This document shows positions 39,621 to 49,452 of a stretch of 64,000 nucleotides of DNA, in pieces. The stretch lies in NCBI GenBank assembly GCA_002382665.1, contig DFZA01000009.1, forward strand, positions 124,001-188,000, written 5' to 3'. The notes under the pieces are model-generated. The model searched no databases. It saw only the letters and a program-made list of their open reading frames with translations, and was not told where the DNA came from. A program made the translations under genes and the position numbers. The number at the start of each line of letters is the position of its first letter. Within the stretch, counting starts at the first letter, position 1. Source of the stretch: Peptococcaceae bacterium UBA4068 (GTDB lineage Bacteria; Bacillota; Dehalobacteriia; UBA4068).

Positions 39621-40790
39621 CTACTTTTTGCCTTTAAAACCGCCTTGAGAAAGAATATTTGAAGTAAAGCCGTAGAGTTTTTTCTCTTTGATACGGTAAC
39701 GCTGCAGGGCGGTATAAATCAGGTCATCAAGCAATTGGCCAAACTTTTTACCGGCCGGTTCAAACAAATAGAATGATAACGAACCGGGAATCGTATTCAG
39801 CTCATTAACATAGATTTGGCCGTTTTCACTGTTGATCAGAAAATCGATCCGGCAAACGCCGCTACAATCCATGGCAATAAAGGTACGGCCTGCTATCTCA
39901 CGGATTTCGGAGGCCATCTGCTCGCTGATATCGGCGGGAATGCGTCGTTTGGCGCCGCTCATACCCTTAGTATTGCTACTGGATAAGTATTTATCGCCAA
40001 AAGAAAGAATATCGGCGGCCGTTAAAGGTTCCTCACAAAACGAAAATTCCATACCGCGGTCAGAACCAAGCACCGCACAATTGATTTCGCGCAAGGGTGA
40101 GATCATCTCCTCAACGATGATCCGGTCGGAAAAACTGCCTGCCAATTCTACTGCCTCAATTAGTTGCTCTTGATTTGCCGCTTTGCTGATACCGATTGAG
40201 GAACCAAGATTAGCCGGTTTTACAACCAGCGGATACGGTAAGACCGCTTCTATTTTAGCAATAATCTGTTGCCGGTTATCCTGCCATTGCCAATAACAAA
40301 ACCACTGGTAAGCGGCAACTTTGATGTCGGCTTCTTTTAATATTGCCTTTGTGAAAATTTTGTCCATACCGCAGGCTGAACCCAGTACCCCCGGCCCCGC
40401 ATATGGCAAACCGGACAGTTCCAGCAAACCCTGCAGACAGCCGTCCTCGCCGTGCGTACCATGGATTACCGGTAAGACCACGTCGATCTTTTGTTCAAAA
40501 GGTTTTTTAAACATGCCGGGTTTTTCCACAGCAAATATTTTGTTTTCACCGTAATTCGGCGACAAATAAACCGGCTGCGCGGCTGATAACAGCTTATTTA
40601 TATCGCGGTAATTATTTAAACCAAGCAGCACATCGCCAGTATAAAAGGCCCCTTTCTTTGAGATGTAAAGAGGTATTACCTGATATTTTTCTTTGTCAAG
40701 CGCGTTGATCGCCTGCAGAGCAGAAATGATCGAGACTTCATGCTCGACGCTGCGACCGCCGTAAACAACTGCTACTGCAATCTTATTCAT
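39621..40790 (-). CDS. ddl: D-alanine-D-alanine ligase family protein
   Basis: An ATP-grasp ligase that joins two D-alanines for peptidoglycan. VVYGGRSVEHEVSIIS at the N terminus, IHGTHGEDGCLQGLLELSGLPYAG, LVVKPANLGSSIGISKA, VCRIDFLINSENGQIYVNELNTIPGSL with the metal ligands. 389 residues, slightly long because of a C-terminal extension ending in FTSNILSQGGFKGKK. It sits next to a membrane-anchored MurF-like protein; D-Ala-D-Lac versus D-Ala-D-Ala specificity cannot be read with certainty. Confidence 0.9.
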   Translation of the reverse strand: MNKIAVAVVYGGRSVEHEVSIISALQAINALDKEKYQVIPLYISKKGAFYTGDVLLGLNNYRDINKLLSAAQPVYLSPNYGENKIFAVEKPGMFKKPFEQKIDVVLPVIHGTHGEDGCLQGLLELSGLPYAGPGVLGSACGMDKIFTKAILKEADIKVAAYQWFCYWQWQDNRQQIIAKIEAVLPYPLVVKPANLGSSIGISKAANQEQLIEAVELAGSFSDRIIVEEMISPLREINCAVLGSDRGMEFSFCEEPLTAADILSFGDKYLSSSNTKGMSGAKRRIPADISEQMASEIREIAGRTFIAMDCSGVCRIDFLINSENGQIYVNELNTIPGSLSFYLFEPAGKKFGQLLDDLIYTALQRYRIKEKKLYGFTSNILSQGGFKGKK

Positions 40791-40804
40791 TGCTTATCCC
40801 CCAA

Positions 40805-42385
40805 TTATTCGTTATAGGTATCGGGTAAATCATTCTCATACAGAACTATATCACCGGTTTGCACAATTGCTTGCAGTTTCTGTTGCGCCTCCTTGAGGTC
40901 GGCAGCGACAAAATATTTTGCTTGCTCATAACCGGCTTCGGTCAATCCGTCCTGCAAAGGCTGCGAATGCTTTTTACCCACCAATATTATAAAATCACAA
41001 ACCTGCGCCATCTGTAACGCAAATTTTTTATTCAGTTGATATTCTCTTTCTCCCAATTCCACCATGCCCGGCGTGATAATGATTTTACAGCCGCTGCTAA
41101 AACTGCTAAGCACTTCCAAAGCAGTCGCCGCACCGGCCGGATTAGAATTAAAAGCGTCGTCTATAACCGTATAAACCGGATTGCACCGCAATTGCAGACG
41201 GTGTTCGATCGGTTCTAATAACTTTACGGCATTGGACGCTAAATTAAGCGGCAAACCAAATTGATTGGCGGCGGCAGCCGCGGCTAATATATTATAAATA
41301 TTATGCTTACCTAAAAGACGGGTTGTAAATTGCTGGCTGGCACCATCCGGAGTATTAATCACAAAGCTACTGCCCTTGGCATCGTACTTGATGTCAGTTG
41401 CGTAATAGCCGTCTTTATTTTTAATACCGAAACCGATAACCTGACAAGATGCCAAATGAGCATAAGCGGCAATATATAGATTATCCATATTTAAAACCGC
41501 AAGACCATCGGGCGACAATTCTTTGATAAGTTCAAATTTGGTAGCAATAATATTCTCTATGTTACCAAACGTTTCCAAATGCTGCTCGCCGATTGAGGTC
41601 AAAATACCGATACGCGGTTTAACCAACCGGCACAGCTCAGAAATATCACCTTTTTGCCGCGCTCCCATCTCGCAAACGAATGCCTGATGGATCGGCCGCA
41701 GTTGTTCCCTGATTACTCTGGTAATACCCATCGGCGTATTGTAACTGGATGGAGTAGCCAAAGTCAGATATTTTTCGCTTAACATTGCCGCCAATATCAT
41801 CTTACAGCTGGTCTTACCGTAACTGCCGGTAATGGCAAAGGTCATGGTATCGGGCATTGACGCTAATTTGGCCTGGGCTTCCTGATAAAAGCCGTTGTTG
41901 ATCTTTTTCTCCACCGGTTCGATCAACCGATTGGCCAATAAAACCAACCAGCGCGAAAAAATAATTAGCACCGCTAGCAGCAAATAGGCAGCAAATAGCG
42001 GTAAGAACAATGATTGCAGTATAATAATTGCGACCACAAATACTGCTGCTAATATCAGCGTCATCAACCATAAACGCTTGGCTCGAGCTGTCATTACCAA
42101 CGGCTTTTTATCAGCACGCGGTCGTCTGATAATACTAGTCAATAATGCGCATACGACAATCAGTATCAGCCAAAACTGAAAAGTATCCCAAAATGCGGCC
42201 GCTAAAGGTATGATCAGCAAAAGATCGGCACTTATAAATTCCAATTTACGGCGTCCCTTTAGCCAACGCCAATAGCGATCATTGCGATAAGAATTTTGCT
42301 GTAGCATATGTAAATCATGTTTAGCTCTGAATCCCAGTAACAATACCAGCACGGCAGCAGCAACTATTTTCATTATCAGTATCAC
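40805..42385 (-). CDS. MurF-like Mur ligase with N-terminal membrane domain
   Basis: A 526-residue protein. The first 165 residues hold about four to five membrane helices (VAAAVLVLLLGFRA; FISADLLLIIPLAAAFW; LWLMTLILAAVFVVAIIIL; LFAAYLLLAVLIIFSRW). The rest is a Mur ligase: ATP loop FAITGSYGKTSCKMILAAML, HEAFVCEMGARQKGDI-like segment, EQHLETFGNIENIIATKFELI, LGKHNIYNILAAAAAAN, and DDAFNSNPAGAATALEVL. MurF adds D-Ala-D-Ala to the UDP-MurNAc tripeptide. Standard MurF lacks the membrane part. Adjacent ddl supports D-Ala-D-Ala as the substrate. The normal murF copy would be in the dcw cluster outside the window. Confidence 0.8.
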   Translation of the reverse strand: MILIMKIVAAAVLVLLLGFRAKHDLHMLQQNSYRNDRYWRWLKGRRKLEFISADLLLIIPLAAAFWDTFQFWLILIVVCALLTSIIRRPRADKKPLVMTARAKRLWLMTLILAAVFVVAIIILQSLFLPLFAAYLLLAVLIIFSRWLVLLANRLIEPVEKKINNGFYQEAQAKLASMPDTMTFAITGSYGKTSCKMILAAMLSEKYLTLATPSSYNTPMGITRVIREQLRPIHQAFVCEMGARQKGDISELCRLVKPRIGILTSIGEQHLETFGNIENIIATKFELIKELSPDGLAVLNMDNLYIAAYAHLASCQVIGFGIKNKDGYYATDIKYDAKGSSFVINTPDGASQQFTTRLLGKHNIYNILAAAAAANQFGLPLNLASNAVKLLEPIEHRLQLRCNPVYTVIDDAFNSNPAGAATALEVLSSFSSGCKIIITPGMVELGEREYQLNKKFALQMAQVCDFIILVGKKHSQPLQDGLTEAGYEQAKYFVAADLKEAQQKLQAIVQTGDIVLYENDLPDTYNE

Positions 42386-43152
42386 TGTTTATTTGCCTCC
42401 TGCTCCAAGAAACAATCGGTAATAGTTAAAAAACGCGACAATTGCTCCATATAAGCGTAATGGCCGCAGCCCTCAAAAACTACCAGACCGCTGTCGGGAA
42501 TCAGTTGTTCCATCAACTGCCCCTGCCAAAGCGGCGTTGCATCATCATTTTCGCCCCAAATCAGCAATGCCGGTACTTTGATCTGAGTAAGCAGCGGCTG
42601 CAAATCTTCATTGACAACTTTAACAAAAATCTGGCGCATTATACCCTGCGCCGCCTGATAATCGGAAGAAGGATTGCTCTTACGCCAAAGGGTCAGCGCT
42701 TTATCGGCATACTTATTCAATCCCGGCAACGACATAACTTTCTTTGCCGCTTTGTAACTGTAAACCCGTGCGTAATATTCGCCGCTGCGCTTGGGTAAGA
42801 TACCGGCGCTGTCGCAAAGAATAATTTTATCCGTAATTGCTCTGGCCGCCAATATGATCGTTAATCTGCCGCCAAAAGAATGGCCGATCACTATCGGCTT
42901 TTCTATGTTCAACCGTATTAAAAAACTTTGAATAAAATCCGCATACTGATAAACGCCCCAAACCTCTTGAGGAGCCGGACTAGCACCAAAACCGGGCAGA
43001 TCGATGCTGATAGCCATACACTTTTCGGCCAGATGCTGATGGACACTGTTCAGCAGCGAACTGTCCACTCCCCAACCATGAAGTAACAAGACCGGCTGCC
43101 CCGTTCCCGACACCTGATAATTTACATCTTGGCCATTGATATTTATATTCAC
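42382..43152 (-). CDS. Alpha/beta-fold hydrolase
   Basis: A 256-residue alpha/beta hydrolase. Oxyanion region LLLHGWGVDSSL, nucleophile elbow VIGHSFGGR (Ser about 91), acid in LIWGENDDATPLW, and His in EGCGHYAYMEQL form a full triad. The cap region is helical. No signal peptide, so cytoplasmic. Substrate unknown; it overlaps the membrane-MurF gene by 4 nt, and with ddl the three form a likely operon, suggesting a cell-wall or lipid-carrier related ester substrate, which is inference only. Confidence 0.85.
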   Translation of the reverse strand: MNININGQDVNYQVSGTGQPVLLLHGWGVDSSLLNSVHQHLAEKCMAISIDLPGFGASPAPQEVWGVYQYADFIQSFLIRLNIEKPIVIGHSFGGRLTIILAARAITDKIILCDSAGILPKRSGEYYARVYSYKAAKKVMSLPGLNKYADKALTLWRKSNPSSDYQAAQGIMRQIFVKVVNEDLQPLLTQIKVPALLIWGENDDATPLWQGQLMEQLIPDSGLVVFEGCGHYAYMEQLSRFLTITDCFLEQEANKQ

Positions 43153-43361
43153 AAGATTTGAGCCTCTCCGATTAGTTAGATTTAAAAAATATATAAGGAA
43201 TTTAGTTTTTTTATACCATATATATATAGAAAGTGCAATTATTTTTTATAATAAAAAATGTCTGCCTTTTAAAAACAAGGGTTTTATGAAGCGTTTTTAT
43301 AAATAATATAAATCACTATTTCATGTAATTAACGCTGCGCATTTTTATAATTGTTAAAAAA

Positions 43362-43389
43362 AAGCGGGGAGTTAAAATCCCCGCTTTTA
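43362..43389 (-). terminator. hpf terminator
   Basis: An AAAAGCGGGGA/TCCCCGCTTTT hairpin with a T run on the minus strand immediately follows the hpf stop. Confidence 0.9.
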
Positions 43390-43405
43390 ATCAAAATATC
43401 AATAT

Positions 43406-43939
43406 TTATTTTTCCGGTACTAATAAGCCATAATCACCGTCTTTACGGCGATAAATAACGTTGACGGATTGATCCTGATCGTTAATGAAAACAAAGAAAT
43501 TATGCCCCAACAAATTCATTTGCATCACGGCTTCATCAATCGGCATCGGTTTAGTTGTAAAAGATTTTATTCTTACCGGCGGCTCGTCTTCGAAATAATT
43601 AGTAGTCTCAGGAACAGTAGCTGTAGCAGCAGCCTCTCTGGCCGCAGCTACGCGGGAACGTCTGATCAACCTTGTTCTATATTTATGAAGCTGGTTTTCC
43701 AACTTATCGGTTACATTATCTATACAGGCATACATATCGTAGCCTTCTTCTTCCCCACGGATAACCACGCCGTTAAAATGAATGGTTACTTCAATGCGGT
43801 TACGTCCGCGAATGACTGACATAGAGACCAGCGCTTCCTCGGCGCCAATCAGTTTGTCGAATTTGGATAATCTTTTATCTACATAGTCATGCAGGGCTTC
43901 GCTAATTTCCATGTTTCTTGCTTTAAAAGTAAGTTTCAT
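43406..43939 (-). CDS. hpf: Long-form ribosome hibernation promoting factor
   Basis: HPF-long dimerises 70S ribosomes to inactive 100S particles in stationary phase. The N-terminal RaiA-like domain covers MKLTFKARNMEISEALHDYVDKRL to about residue 100. After a linker rich in Ala and Thr, the C-terminal dimerisation domain is EAVMQMNLLGHNFFVFIND and NVIYRRKDGDYGLLVPEK. 177 residues from the chosen ATG behind GGGTGAG. Confidence 0.96.
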   Translation of the reverse strand: MKLTFKARNMEISEALHDYVDKRLSKFDKLIGAEEALVSMSVIRGRNRIEVTIHFNGVVIRGEEEGYDMYACIDNVTDKLENQLHKYRTRLIRRSRVAAAREAAATATVPETTNYFEDEPPVRIKSFTTKPMPIDEAVMQMNLLGHNFFVFINDQDQSVNVIYRRKDGDYGLLVPEK

Positions 43940-44082
43940 AAATCTCACCCTTTCATTTAAATTAACGACAACAGAATCTAAGGAAGTCTTGCTAATATAT
44001 AATTTCCTTATCCATAAGCTTTGTCCTGCCGGTTAATAATATAAAATCGAAAAATAGACAAAACTGTCGAATAAGGAAAATA

Positions 44083-44814
44083 TCATCCAAGCTGTTCGCC
44101 GGAACAGATAGTTAAGACATAGACCGAATCTGCGCCAGCGCAAAGTAATGCTTTGCTTGCCTCATTACTGGTAGCACCGGTAGTAAATATGTCGTCTACT
44201 AATAACAGCTTTTTCCCTTTAGCCGCAGCATCGGCAACAAAAGCTCCTTTTAACAGCTCCCGCCGCTGCTGGCGGCCAATGTTAAAAAGCGGCGGTGTTT
44301 CTTTAACGCGTTTTAATAGTTGCGGTTGGTGAGAGATTGCTAAGTCTCGCGCTAATACTGCTGTTACAAGCTGGCTTTGATTATAGCAGCGTTCTTGCAT
44401 ACGCAGGGGCGCAATCGGCAGTGGTACGATGGCATCAAAAGCAATACCCTGAAAGTGCTGACGGCAGGTCGCTGCCAACAGGGCGGCAAAGGAACGTTTG
44501 TAATATGTCTGCTGATTGTTTTTAAAATCCCATAATTGTTTGTGCAACTGCTTGTATGGCACGGCCGCACGAGCCAATGTAAAATAGCGGCGATGACCCA
44601 GACAATTATCGCAAGGCTTGTCAGCCTCTTTTTCGTCAACAAAGGTAGCACATCTGGGACAACTCCATAATAAACGCCTTTTGCGCTCACAATCGTCGCA
44701 AATACCCGCCCCGGTAATGGCGGCGTTGCAAAGCAGGCAGTTGCGTTGCGGAAACATCAACTGCATCAGTTCGTCATACCAAGGTGAAAGCAACTTTTGC
44801 GAATGGCTTTGCAT
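44083..44814 (-). CDS. comF: ComF-family phosphoribosyltransferase-like protein
   Basis: A 243-residue protein needed for DNA uptake in naturally competent species. An N-terminal zinc finger holds four CxxC pairs (CLLCNAAI, CDDCERK, CPRCATF, CDNCLGHRR). The C-terminal phosphoribosyltransferase domain has VPLPIAPLRMQERCYNQSQLV and the PRPP-binding loop LLLVDDIFTTGATSNEASKAL. Start at the ATG behind AAAGGA. Confidence 0.92.
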   Translation of the reverse strand: MQSHSQKLLSPWYDELMQLMFPQRNCLLCNAAITGAGICDDCERKRRLLWSCPRCATFVDEKEADKPCDNCLGHRRYFTLARAAVPYKQLHKQLWDFKNNQQTYYKRSFAALLAATCRQHFQGIAFDAIVPLPIAPLRMQERCYNQSQLVTAVLARDLAISHQPQLLKRVKETPPLFNIGRQQRRELLKGAFVADAAAKGKKLLLVDDIFTTGATSNEASKALLCAGADSVYVLTICSGEQLG

Positions 44815-44841
44815 CAAACAATCCTTTCGATTGTACTATAA

Positions 44842-45231
44842 TTATCTATCCTGAGAAATATTCAGCGCACAAGCATTATCGGCGTCTGACAATTGCTGGT
44901 ACTGACGCACCAGGTCTGCGGCAGTAACGCCTTGGCGGATAACTAACGGACGAATTCCCTCGGGCACTTCGGTAATCAGCGTTAATCCATAGCGACGTGC
45001 CAATAACGTAATAATGTTTCTGCCCCTGCCGCTATGTTTAGATCGGTCAATGATAATCAGCCTTCGGCCTGAGGATACTGTCAACAGCTCCATCAACAAC
45101 CATTCGATATTGGGAAGCGCGTCTTCCACCAGCAGATATAAATCCTCCGCTACAGCCGGGCGAGCCTGCGGCAACCACAATAGCAACAGCAGCAATAGCG
45201 AACATAATAGCAAAAACACTGCCAATGTCAC
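44842..45231 (-). CDS. Membrane-anchored small protein, unknown function
   Basis: A 129-residue protein with a leucine-rich N-terminal membrane segment (AVFLLLCSLLLLLLLWLP) and a soluble part that looks alpha/beta (DALPNIEWLLMELLTVSSGRRLIIIDRSK and ARRYGLTLITEVPEGIRPLVIRQG). No family recognised. It lies 27 nt upstream of comF on the same strand, so the two may be co-transcribed. Confidence 0.5.
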   Translation of the reverse strand: MTLAVFLLLCSLLLLLLLWLPQARPAVAEDLYLLVEDALPNIEWLLMELLTVSSGRRLIIIDRSKHSGRGRNIITLLARRYGLTLITEVPEGIRPLVIRQGVTAADLVRQYQQLSDADNACALNISQDR

Positions 45232-45328
45232 AATATCACCTATTCGTTCCGGCGTTATATAATATTTTATGCAGCGATTTGCTTCTCAAGCATTATCAAG
45301 TTAAAAATCCCCAAAAACGGAAAAGCTA

Positions 45329-46912
45329 TTATTCAAAACAGAACATCCAGAGAATGACGTTTTCATCATTGACAATTGCAATGGTATCCTTCCCGGCGGT
45401 GAGATCCTTAATACTGCCGCTGCTGACTGCGCCGTCAGTATCAATAACATAGATCGTGCTGATGTCATCAATATCATAAATACTGCTGCCAATAGTTACT
45501 GAAGATGTTGATCTGTTTACCGTTTTTAATTCGGAAGTTACAGAGGCGACATCACTGCAAGTAGCGGAAACAGAACCGTCGGTCAATATCCAATACCAAC
45601 TATCGTCAAAATTACTTAAATCAAGCGCCTCTGCGCTTAAGAGTTTAACGCCGTTATTGATCATTAACAGCGGAGATAAGGTAATTTCTATATCATTATC
45701 ATCATCGCCTGTCAACTTATATTGAACAAAACAGCAACTGTAAGCGCCACTGTCATAACCGTCAATGATTGACGCAACTACATCGCCTTGATCTGAAAGA
45801 ACAAGACCATTATCGTTATCGTCGTTGCCCACAAAATTGACGCTGGCCCCGTCGGCACTATTGTAAATCTCATCTATTACTCCATAGGCTTTGCCAAGAC
45901 GCAGACCGGCATTGACAAAATATACCACTTCGAGTTTACCATCGTTGACTTTGACCGCTTTCAATTGATCGCCATAAAGTATATCGGCGGCAGCTATTTT
46001 ATTGTTATCTCCAAGCGCTGCGCCTTTGAAATTAGTCGCGGTAAACGGCTTGTTAACGGCAAATTCGGCGCCTATAAACACCGTATCGCTGATATTATAA
46101 TAAGTGTCGTCAATCTCCAATCTTCCATAACTGACATCCCAGGAATCCGAACCTTTGACAGGCGAAATCAGTTGCATTACTTCGCTTATCCCACCGTCGG
46201 CGATTGTCGCTTCAATAAAACTGCCGGGCAACGTAGTCGCCGGAATTTGGCTGACAGTACAGCTGTAAGAGACGGTATTACCTTCGGATGTGTATATGTC
46301 AACACTGTTTACGGCAACTTTGACAATAATACCGTAAACATCGGCTGTCTCGCTATCCTGCTGATTCAGCCAGTTGGCTGCCATTACCGCACATACAGCG
46401 CGGGTAGCCGGGGCTTTGGCGTTGAGTGTAATGTTGTTGCTCAAACCTAATGAAGTGGCAACAGTCAAATAATCATTCGGCCAACTGAAATTGCTATCAT
46501 CAACACCGGACATGCGCACTAAAATAGTCAATATTTCCTGCTCACTGATAGTATTATCAGGACGGAAACTGCCGTTGCCATAGCCTTTGATCAGATGTTG
46601 ATTAACGGCCGTAGCTACCCAGCCATCATACCATTGACCGATGGCAACATCGGCAAACGGCGCTGAGCTAACTGAAGATTTCTCATACCCGGCTAGCATA
46701 CAGCTGATTTTGGCAAATTCGGCGCGGCTGACATATTGCCCGGGTCGAAAGCTGCCATCATTGTAGCCATTAAGAACTCCCTTATTGCTCAACAATTCGA
46801 TTGCCTGCTGTGTTGTCGTATCTAACGATTGAGTATCACTATAAGCCCAGCAAGAAGCCGAACAACTAAGAATCAGTAAACATACGACAATAATTATCAG
46901 CGATTTTTTCAT
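45329..46912 (-). CDS. SLH-domain surface protein
   Basis: A 527-residue secreted protein. The signal peptide is MKKSLIIIVVCLLILSCSASCWA. Three S-layer homology repeats cover about residues 30-200 (LNGYNDGSFRPGQYVSRAEF, IKGYGNGSFRPDNTISEQE, and a weaker third), which bind cell-wall polymers. The remaining 320 residues are Asp- and Ser-rich beta structure with no recognised domain (VYGIIVKVAVNSVDIYTSEGN). Single gene; probably a wall-anchored structural protein. Confidence 0.85.
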   Translation of the reverse strand: MKKSLIIIVVCLLILSCSASCWAYSDTQSLDTTTQQAIELLSNKGVLNGYNDGSFRPGQYVSRAEFAKISCMLAGYEKSSVSSAPFADVAIGQWYDGWVATAVNQHLIKGYGNGSFRPDNTISEQEILTILVRMSGVDDSNFSWPNDYLTVATSLGLSNNITLNAKAPATRAVCAVMAANWLNQQDSETADVYGIIVKVAVNSVDIYTSEGNTVSYSCTVSQIPATTLPGSFIEATIADGGISEVMQLISPVKGSDSWDVSYGRLEIDDTYYNISDTVFIGAEFAVNKPFTATNFKGAALGDNNKIAAADILYGDQLKAVKVNDGKLEVVYFVNAGLRLGKAYGVIDEIYNSADGASVNFVGNDDNDNGLVLSDQGDVVASIIDGYDSGAYSCCFVQYKLTGDDDNDIEITLSPLLMINNGVKLLSAEALDLSNFDDSWYWILTDGSVSATCSDVASVTSELKTVNRSTSSVTIGSSIYDIDDISTIYVIDTDGAVSSGSIKDLTAGKDTIAIVNDENVILWMFCFE

Positions 46913-46978
46913 GATAGTTCAACCTCATTTCTTAAATAAATAAAGTAATTACCTTTAATAATAGACATTTGGAAAAGA

Positions 46979-47869
46979 TTAACAGTTCCGCTCGGCTAAA
47001 CATTTTGCTGCTGATCTTAACATATCCGCTTCTTTGCCAAAAACATTTAATTCGCTTACCGCCTTTTGCGCCGTTGCCTTAGCCGCTTGCTGCGCCGCTT
47101 CCAGACCTAAGAGCGATACATATGTGCTTTGGGCATTCTTGGCATCACTACCGACAGGTTTGCCGGTTAATTGCCGGTCACCGCTGACATCAAGTATATC
47201 GTCGGCAATCTGAAAAGCTAAACCCAACTGATTGGCATAAGCATATAAAGCTAAAATCTGTTGCTGATCGGCTTTGGCCAAAATAGCGGCGCTGATAATT
47301 GACGCCCGAAAAAGCGCTGCGGTTTTGCCAAGATAGATTGAGCTTAAATGTTCAAGACTGACTTTTTGGCCTGCAGCATCAATATCAGCAGCTTGGCCAC
47401 CAATCATACCCTTAATGCCGGCATTATCCGCCACCTCTTTAACCGCGGCCAGCAAATTTACAGACGGCAGCTCTTGATTAGTCTTAATTGCCAGCATCTG
47501 ACAAAAAGCTTCGTTGAGCAACGCATCTCCGGCCAATATCGCTACGGCCTCATCATAAGCCTTGTGACAGGAAGTTTGTCCACGGCGATAATCATCGTTA
47601 TCCATAGCCGGCAAGTCATCATGGATCAACGAATAGGTGTGGATCATTTCCAATGCGGCTGCAAACGGTAGTAAACTCGACTTATTATCCATACCGCAGG
47701 CGTCCAATGTGGCCATAAACAGCGCTGGACGCAGGCGCTTGCCGCCGCCCATAATACTGTAACGCATCGCACTGTACAATTGATTGTCGGGCTGCGGCAA
47801 CAGCCGGTCTAAAACAGACTCAATTTGCCCAGCGCAGTCAGCCAGATATTGTTGCCAGGTTTCTTGCAT
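46979..47869 (-). CDS. ispA: Polyprenyl synthetase (farnesyl/geranyl diphosphate synthase)
   Basis: A short-chain trans-prenyltransferase of 296 residues. The first aspartate-rich motif is LIHDDLPAMDNDDYRRGQ and the second is AFQIADDILDVSGD; GGGKRLRPAL lies before them. The length and neighbours xseB-xseA match ispA of Bacillota, supplying FPP to UppS and quinone-type pathways. Confidence 0.93.
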   Translation of the reverse strand: MQETWQQYLADCAGQIESVLDRLLPQPDNQLYSAMRYSIMGGGKRLRPALFMATLDACGMDNKSSLLPFAAALEMIHTYSLIHDDLPAMDNDDYRRGQTSCHKAYDEAVAILAGDALLNEAFCQMLAIKTNQELPSVNLLAAVKEVADNAGIKGMIGGQAADIDAAGQKVSLEHLSSIYLGKTAALFRASIISAAILAKADQQQILALYAYANQLGLAFQIADDILDVSGDRQLTGKPVGSDAKNAQSTYVSLLGLEAAQQAAKATAQKAVSELNVFGKEADMLRSAAKCLAERNC

Positions 47870-47891
47870 ATTTCACCTCAAGAGAAGAATA

Positions 47892-48092
47892 TTATAACGG
47901 TAATTGTTGCTGAATCAGTTCCTCTGCCTTTACCAGTTGACTACGGCATTGTTTCACCAGTTCCACACCGGTAGCAAACTTGCTCAGCAGTTCATCCAGC
48001 GGCAGGTCTCCCCGCTCCATTTCTTGTACGATCTGTTCCAAGTCGGTCAGCATAACTTCGAAGTTTTGCTTACTCTTTACTGTCTTAGCCAT
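47892..48092 (-). CDS. xseB: Exodeoxyribonuclease VII small subunit
   Basis: A 66-residue XseB: NFEVMLTDLEQIVQEMERGDLPLDELLSKFATGVELVKQC is the complete family signature. It forms the ExoVII nuclease with XseA, whose stop it overlaps by 8 nt. Confidence 0.96.
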   Translation of the reverse strand: MAKTVKSKQNFEVMLTDLEQIVQEMERGDLPLDELLSKFATGVELVKQCRSQLVKAEELIQQQLPL

Positions 48093-49323
48093 CTATATTC
48101 TCTCCCTTCGGCTTGAGTTCTATATCTGTTTTTTTATCTTCGATGCGGCAGAGCAGCAAGCCGCGGGCCACGGTCAAATTCAGCGGATCACCGACCTCCA
48201 ATTGCAACGGATCTTTGATGATATTTCCTTGCTGATCGGAACATAAGGCATAGCCGCGTTCCAATGTTGCCAGCGGGCTTAAAGCCTCCAATGACGCCGC
48301 TGCCAAGGCCAGCGACGATTTTGACTGATTGATGGCGTTTATAACATAAGTCTGCAAGGCAGCAGCAGCATCATCGACGCTTCTTTGTTTCCTCTCCAAT
48401 AATTGCAGCGGTTGCCGCAGTGCCGGTCGGCGACACAAAGCGTTGATCCGCTCATTACCCATACTAATCCGTTTCTCTACTGCTTGTTTGATACGTTCCT
48501 GATATGTTGACAGAGCCGCCAAAAGTTTTTCCGTATCGGGAATCGCCAATTCCGCAGCATGCGAAGGGGTTGCCGCCCGCACATCAGCTGCCAAATCAGC
48601 CAACGTGACATCGACTTCATGACCTACCGCTGAAATAACCGGCGTATGAGCTGCAGCGATAGCTCGTACAACTATTTCACTGTTAAAGGCCGCCAAATCT
48701 TCATTTGCGCCGCCGCCGCGGCCTACGATCAGTAACGAATGGTCGCAACTATCTGCCATAGCGATGGCGGTAGCAATACTGGTCGGCGCTTGCCCACCCT
48801 GAACAAGCGCATTATAAATAATCAGGTTTACTCCTTGCCAACGACCGCGTGCAACTTTTTGAATATCGGCCCATGCAGCTCCTTCTGCGGATGTAACTAT
48901 ACCAACGCTTTCCGGTAAAAACGGCAACGGTTTTTTGCGGGAAAGATCAAAAAGACCTTCGGACTGCAACTGAGCTTTAAGCTCTTCCAAAGCGATTGCT
49001 TCGGCACCGCCTGCTGCCGCCGGTATTATGGAGCGGGCATAGATCTGGCAAGTACCATCACGCTCATAAAAAGAAATATTACCATTTACCAGTACTTCCA
49101 TGCCGTCGGAGGGCTTAAATTTCAACTTTGAGGCATAGCTACGGAACATAATACCTTTTAGCGAACAGCCCTGTTCGCGTAAGGAAAAGTAAATATGACC
49201 GGTACTATGATTTTTGCAGCCGGACAATTCCCCTTTGACCGTTACATTAGACAGCAGACGATTTTCCGCTAAATATTCTTTTAAATAATAATTGATTTCC
49301 GAAACTCCATAGAGTTGCTGCAT
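48085..49323 (-). CDS. xseA: Exodeoxyribonuclease VII large subunit
   Basis: The catalytic subunit of ExoVII, which degrades single-stranded DNA. N-terminal OB fold: YGVSEINYYLKEYLAENRLLSNVTVKGELSGCKNHSTGHIYFSL. Catalytic core: VGIVTSAEGAAWADIQKV, LLIVGRGGGANEDLAAFN, PVISAVGHEVDVTLADLAADVRAATPSHAAEL. A helical C terminus binds XseB. 412 residues from the ATG preceded by AGAGG; an upstream frame extension lacks a ribosome site. Confidence 0.95.
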   Translation of the reverse strand: MQQLYGVSEINYYLKEYLAENRLLSNVTVKGELSGCKNHSTGHIYFSLREQGCSLKGIMFRSYASKLKFKPSDGMEVLVNGNISFYERDGTCQIYARSIIPAAAGGAEAIALEELKAQLQSEGLFDLSRKKPLPFLPESVGIVTSAEGAAWADIQKVARGRWQGVNLIIYNALVQGGQAPTSIATAIAMADSCDHSLLIVGRGGGANEDLAAFNSEIVVRAIAAAHTPVISAVGHEVDVTLADLAADVRAATPSHAAELAIPDTEKLLAALSTYQERIKQAVEKRISMGNERINALCRRPALRQPLQLLERKQRSVDDAAAALQTYVINAINQSKSSLALAAASLEALSPLATLERGYALCSDQQGNIIKDPLQLEVGDPLNLTVARGLLLCRIEDKKTDIELKPKGENIDG

Positions 49324-49410
49324 ACCTTCCTCTTTTCCATTAAATGGTCGAGATTTGTACAATGTAATTTTCGCCATTTATAATATCTAACCTGCAATAC
49401 TTATAAATAA

Positions 49411-49439
49411 AAAAGCCTCCGTTGCATCGGAGGCTTTTA
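49411..49439 (-). terminator. Terminator of the DUF4911 gene
   Basis: An AAAAGCCTCCG/CGGAGGCTTTT hairpin follows the DUF4911 stop on the minus strand. Confidence 0.85.
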
Positions 49440-49452
49440 CCACTTTTTTCAC

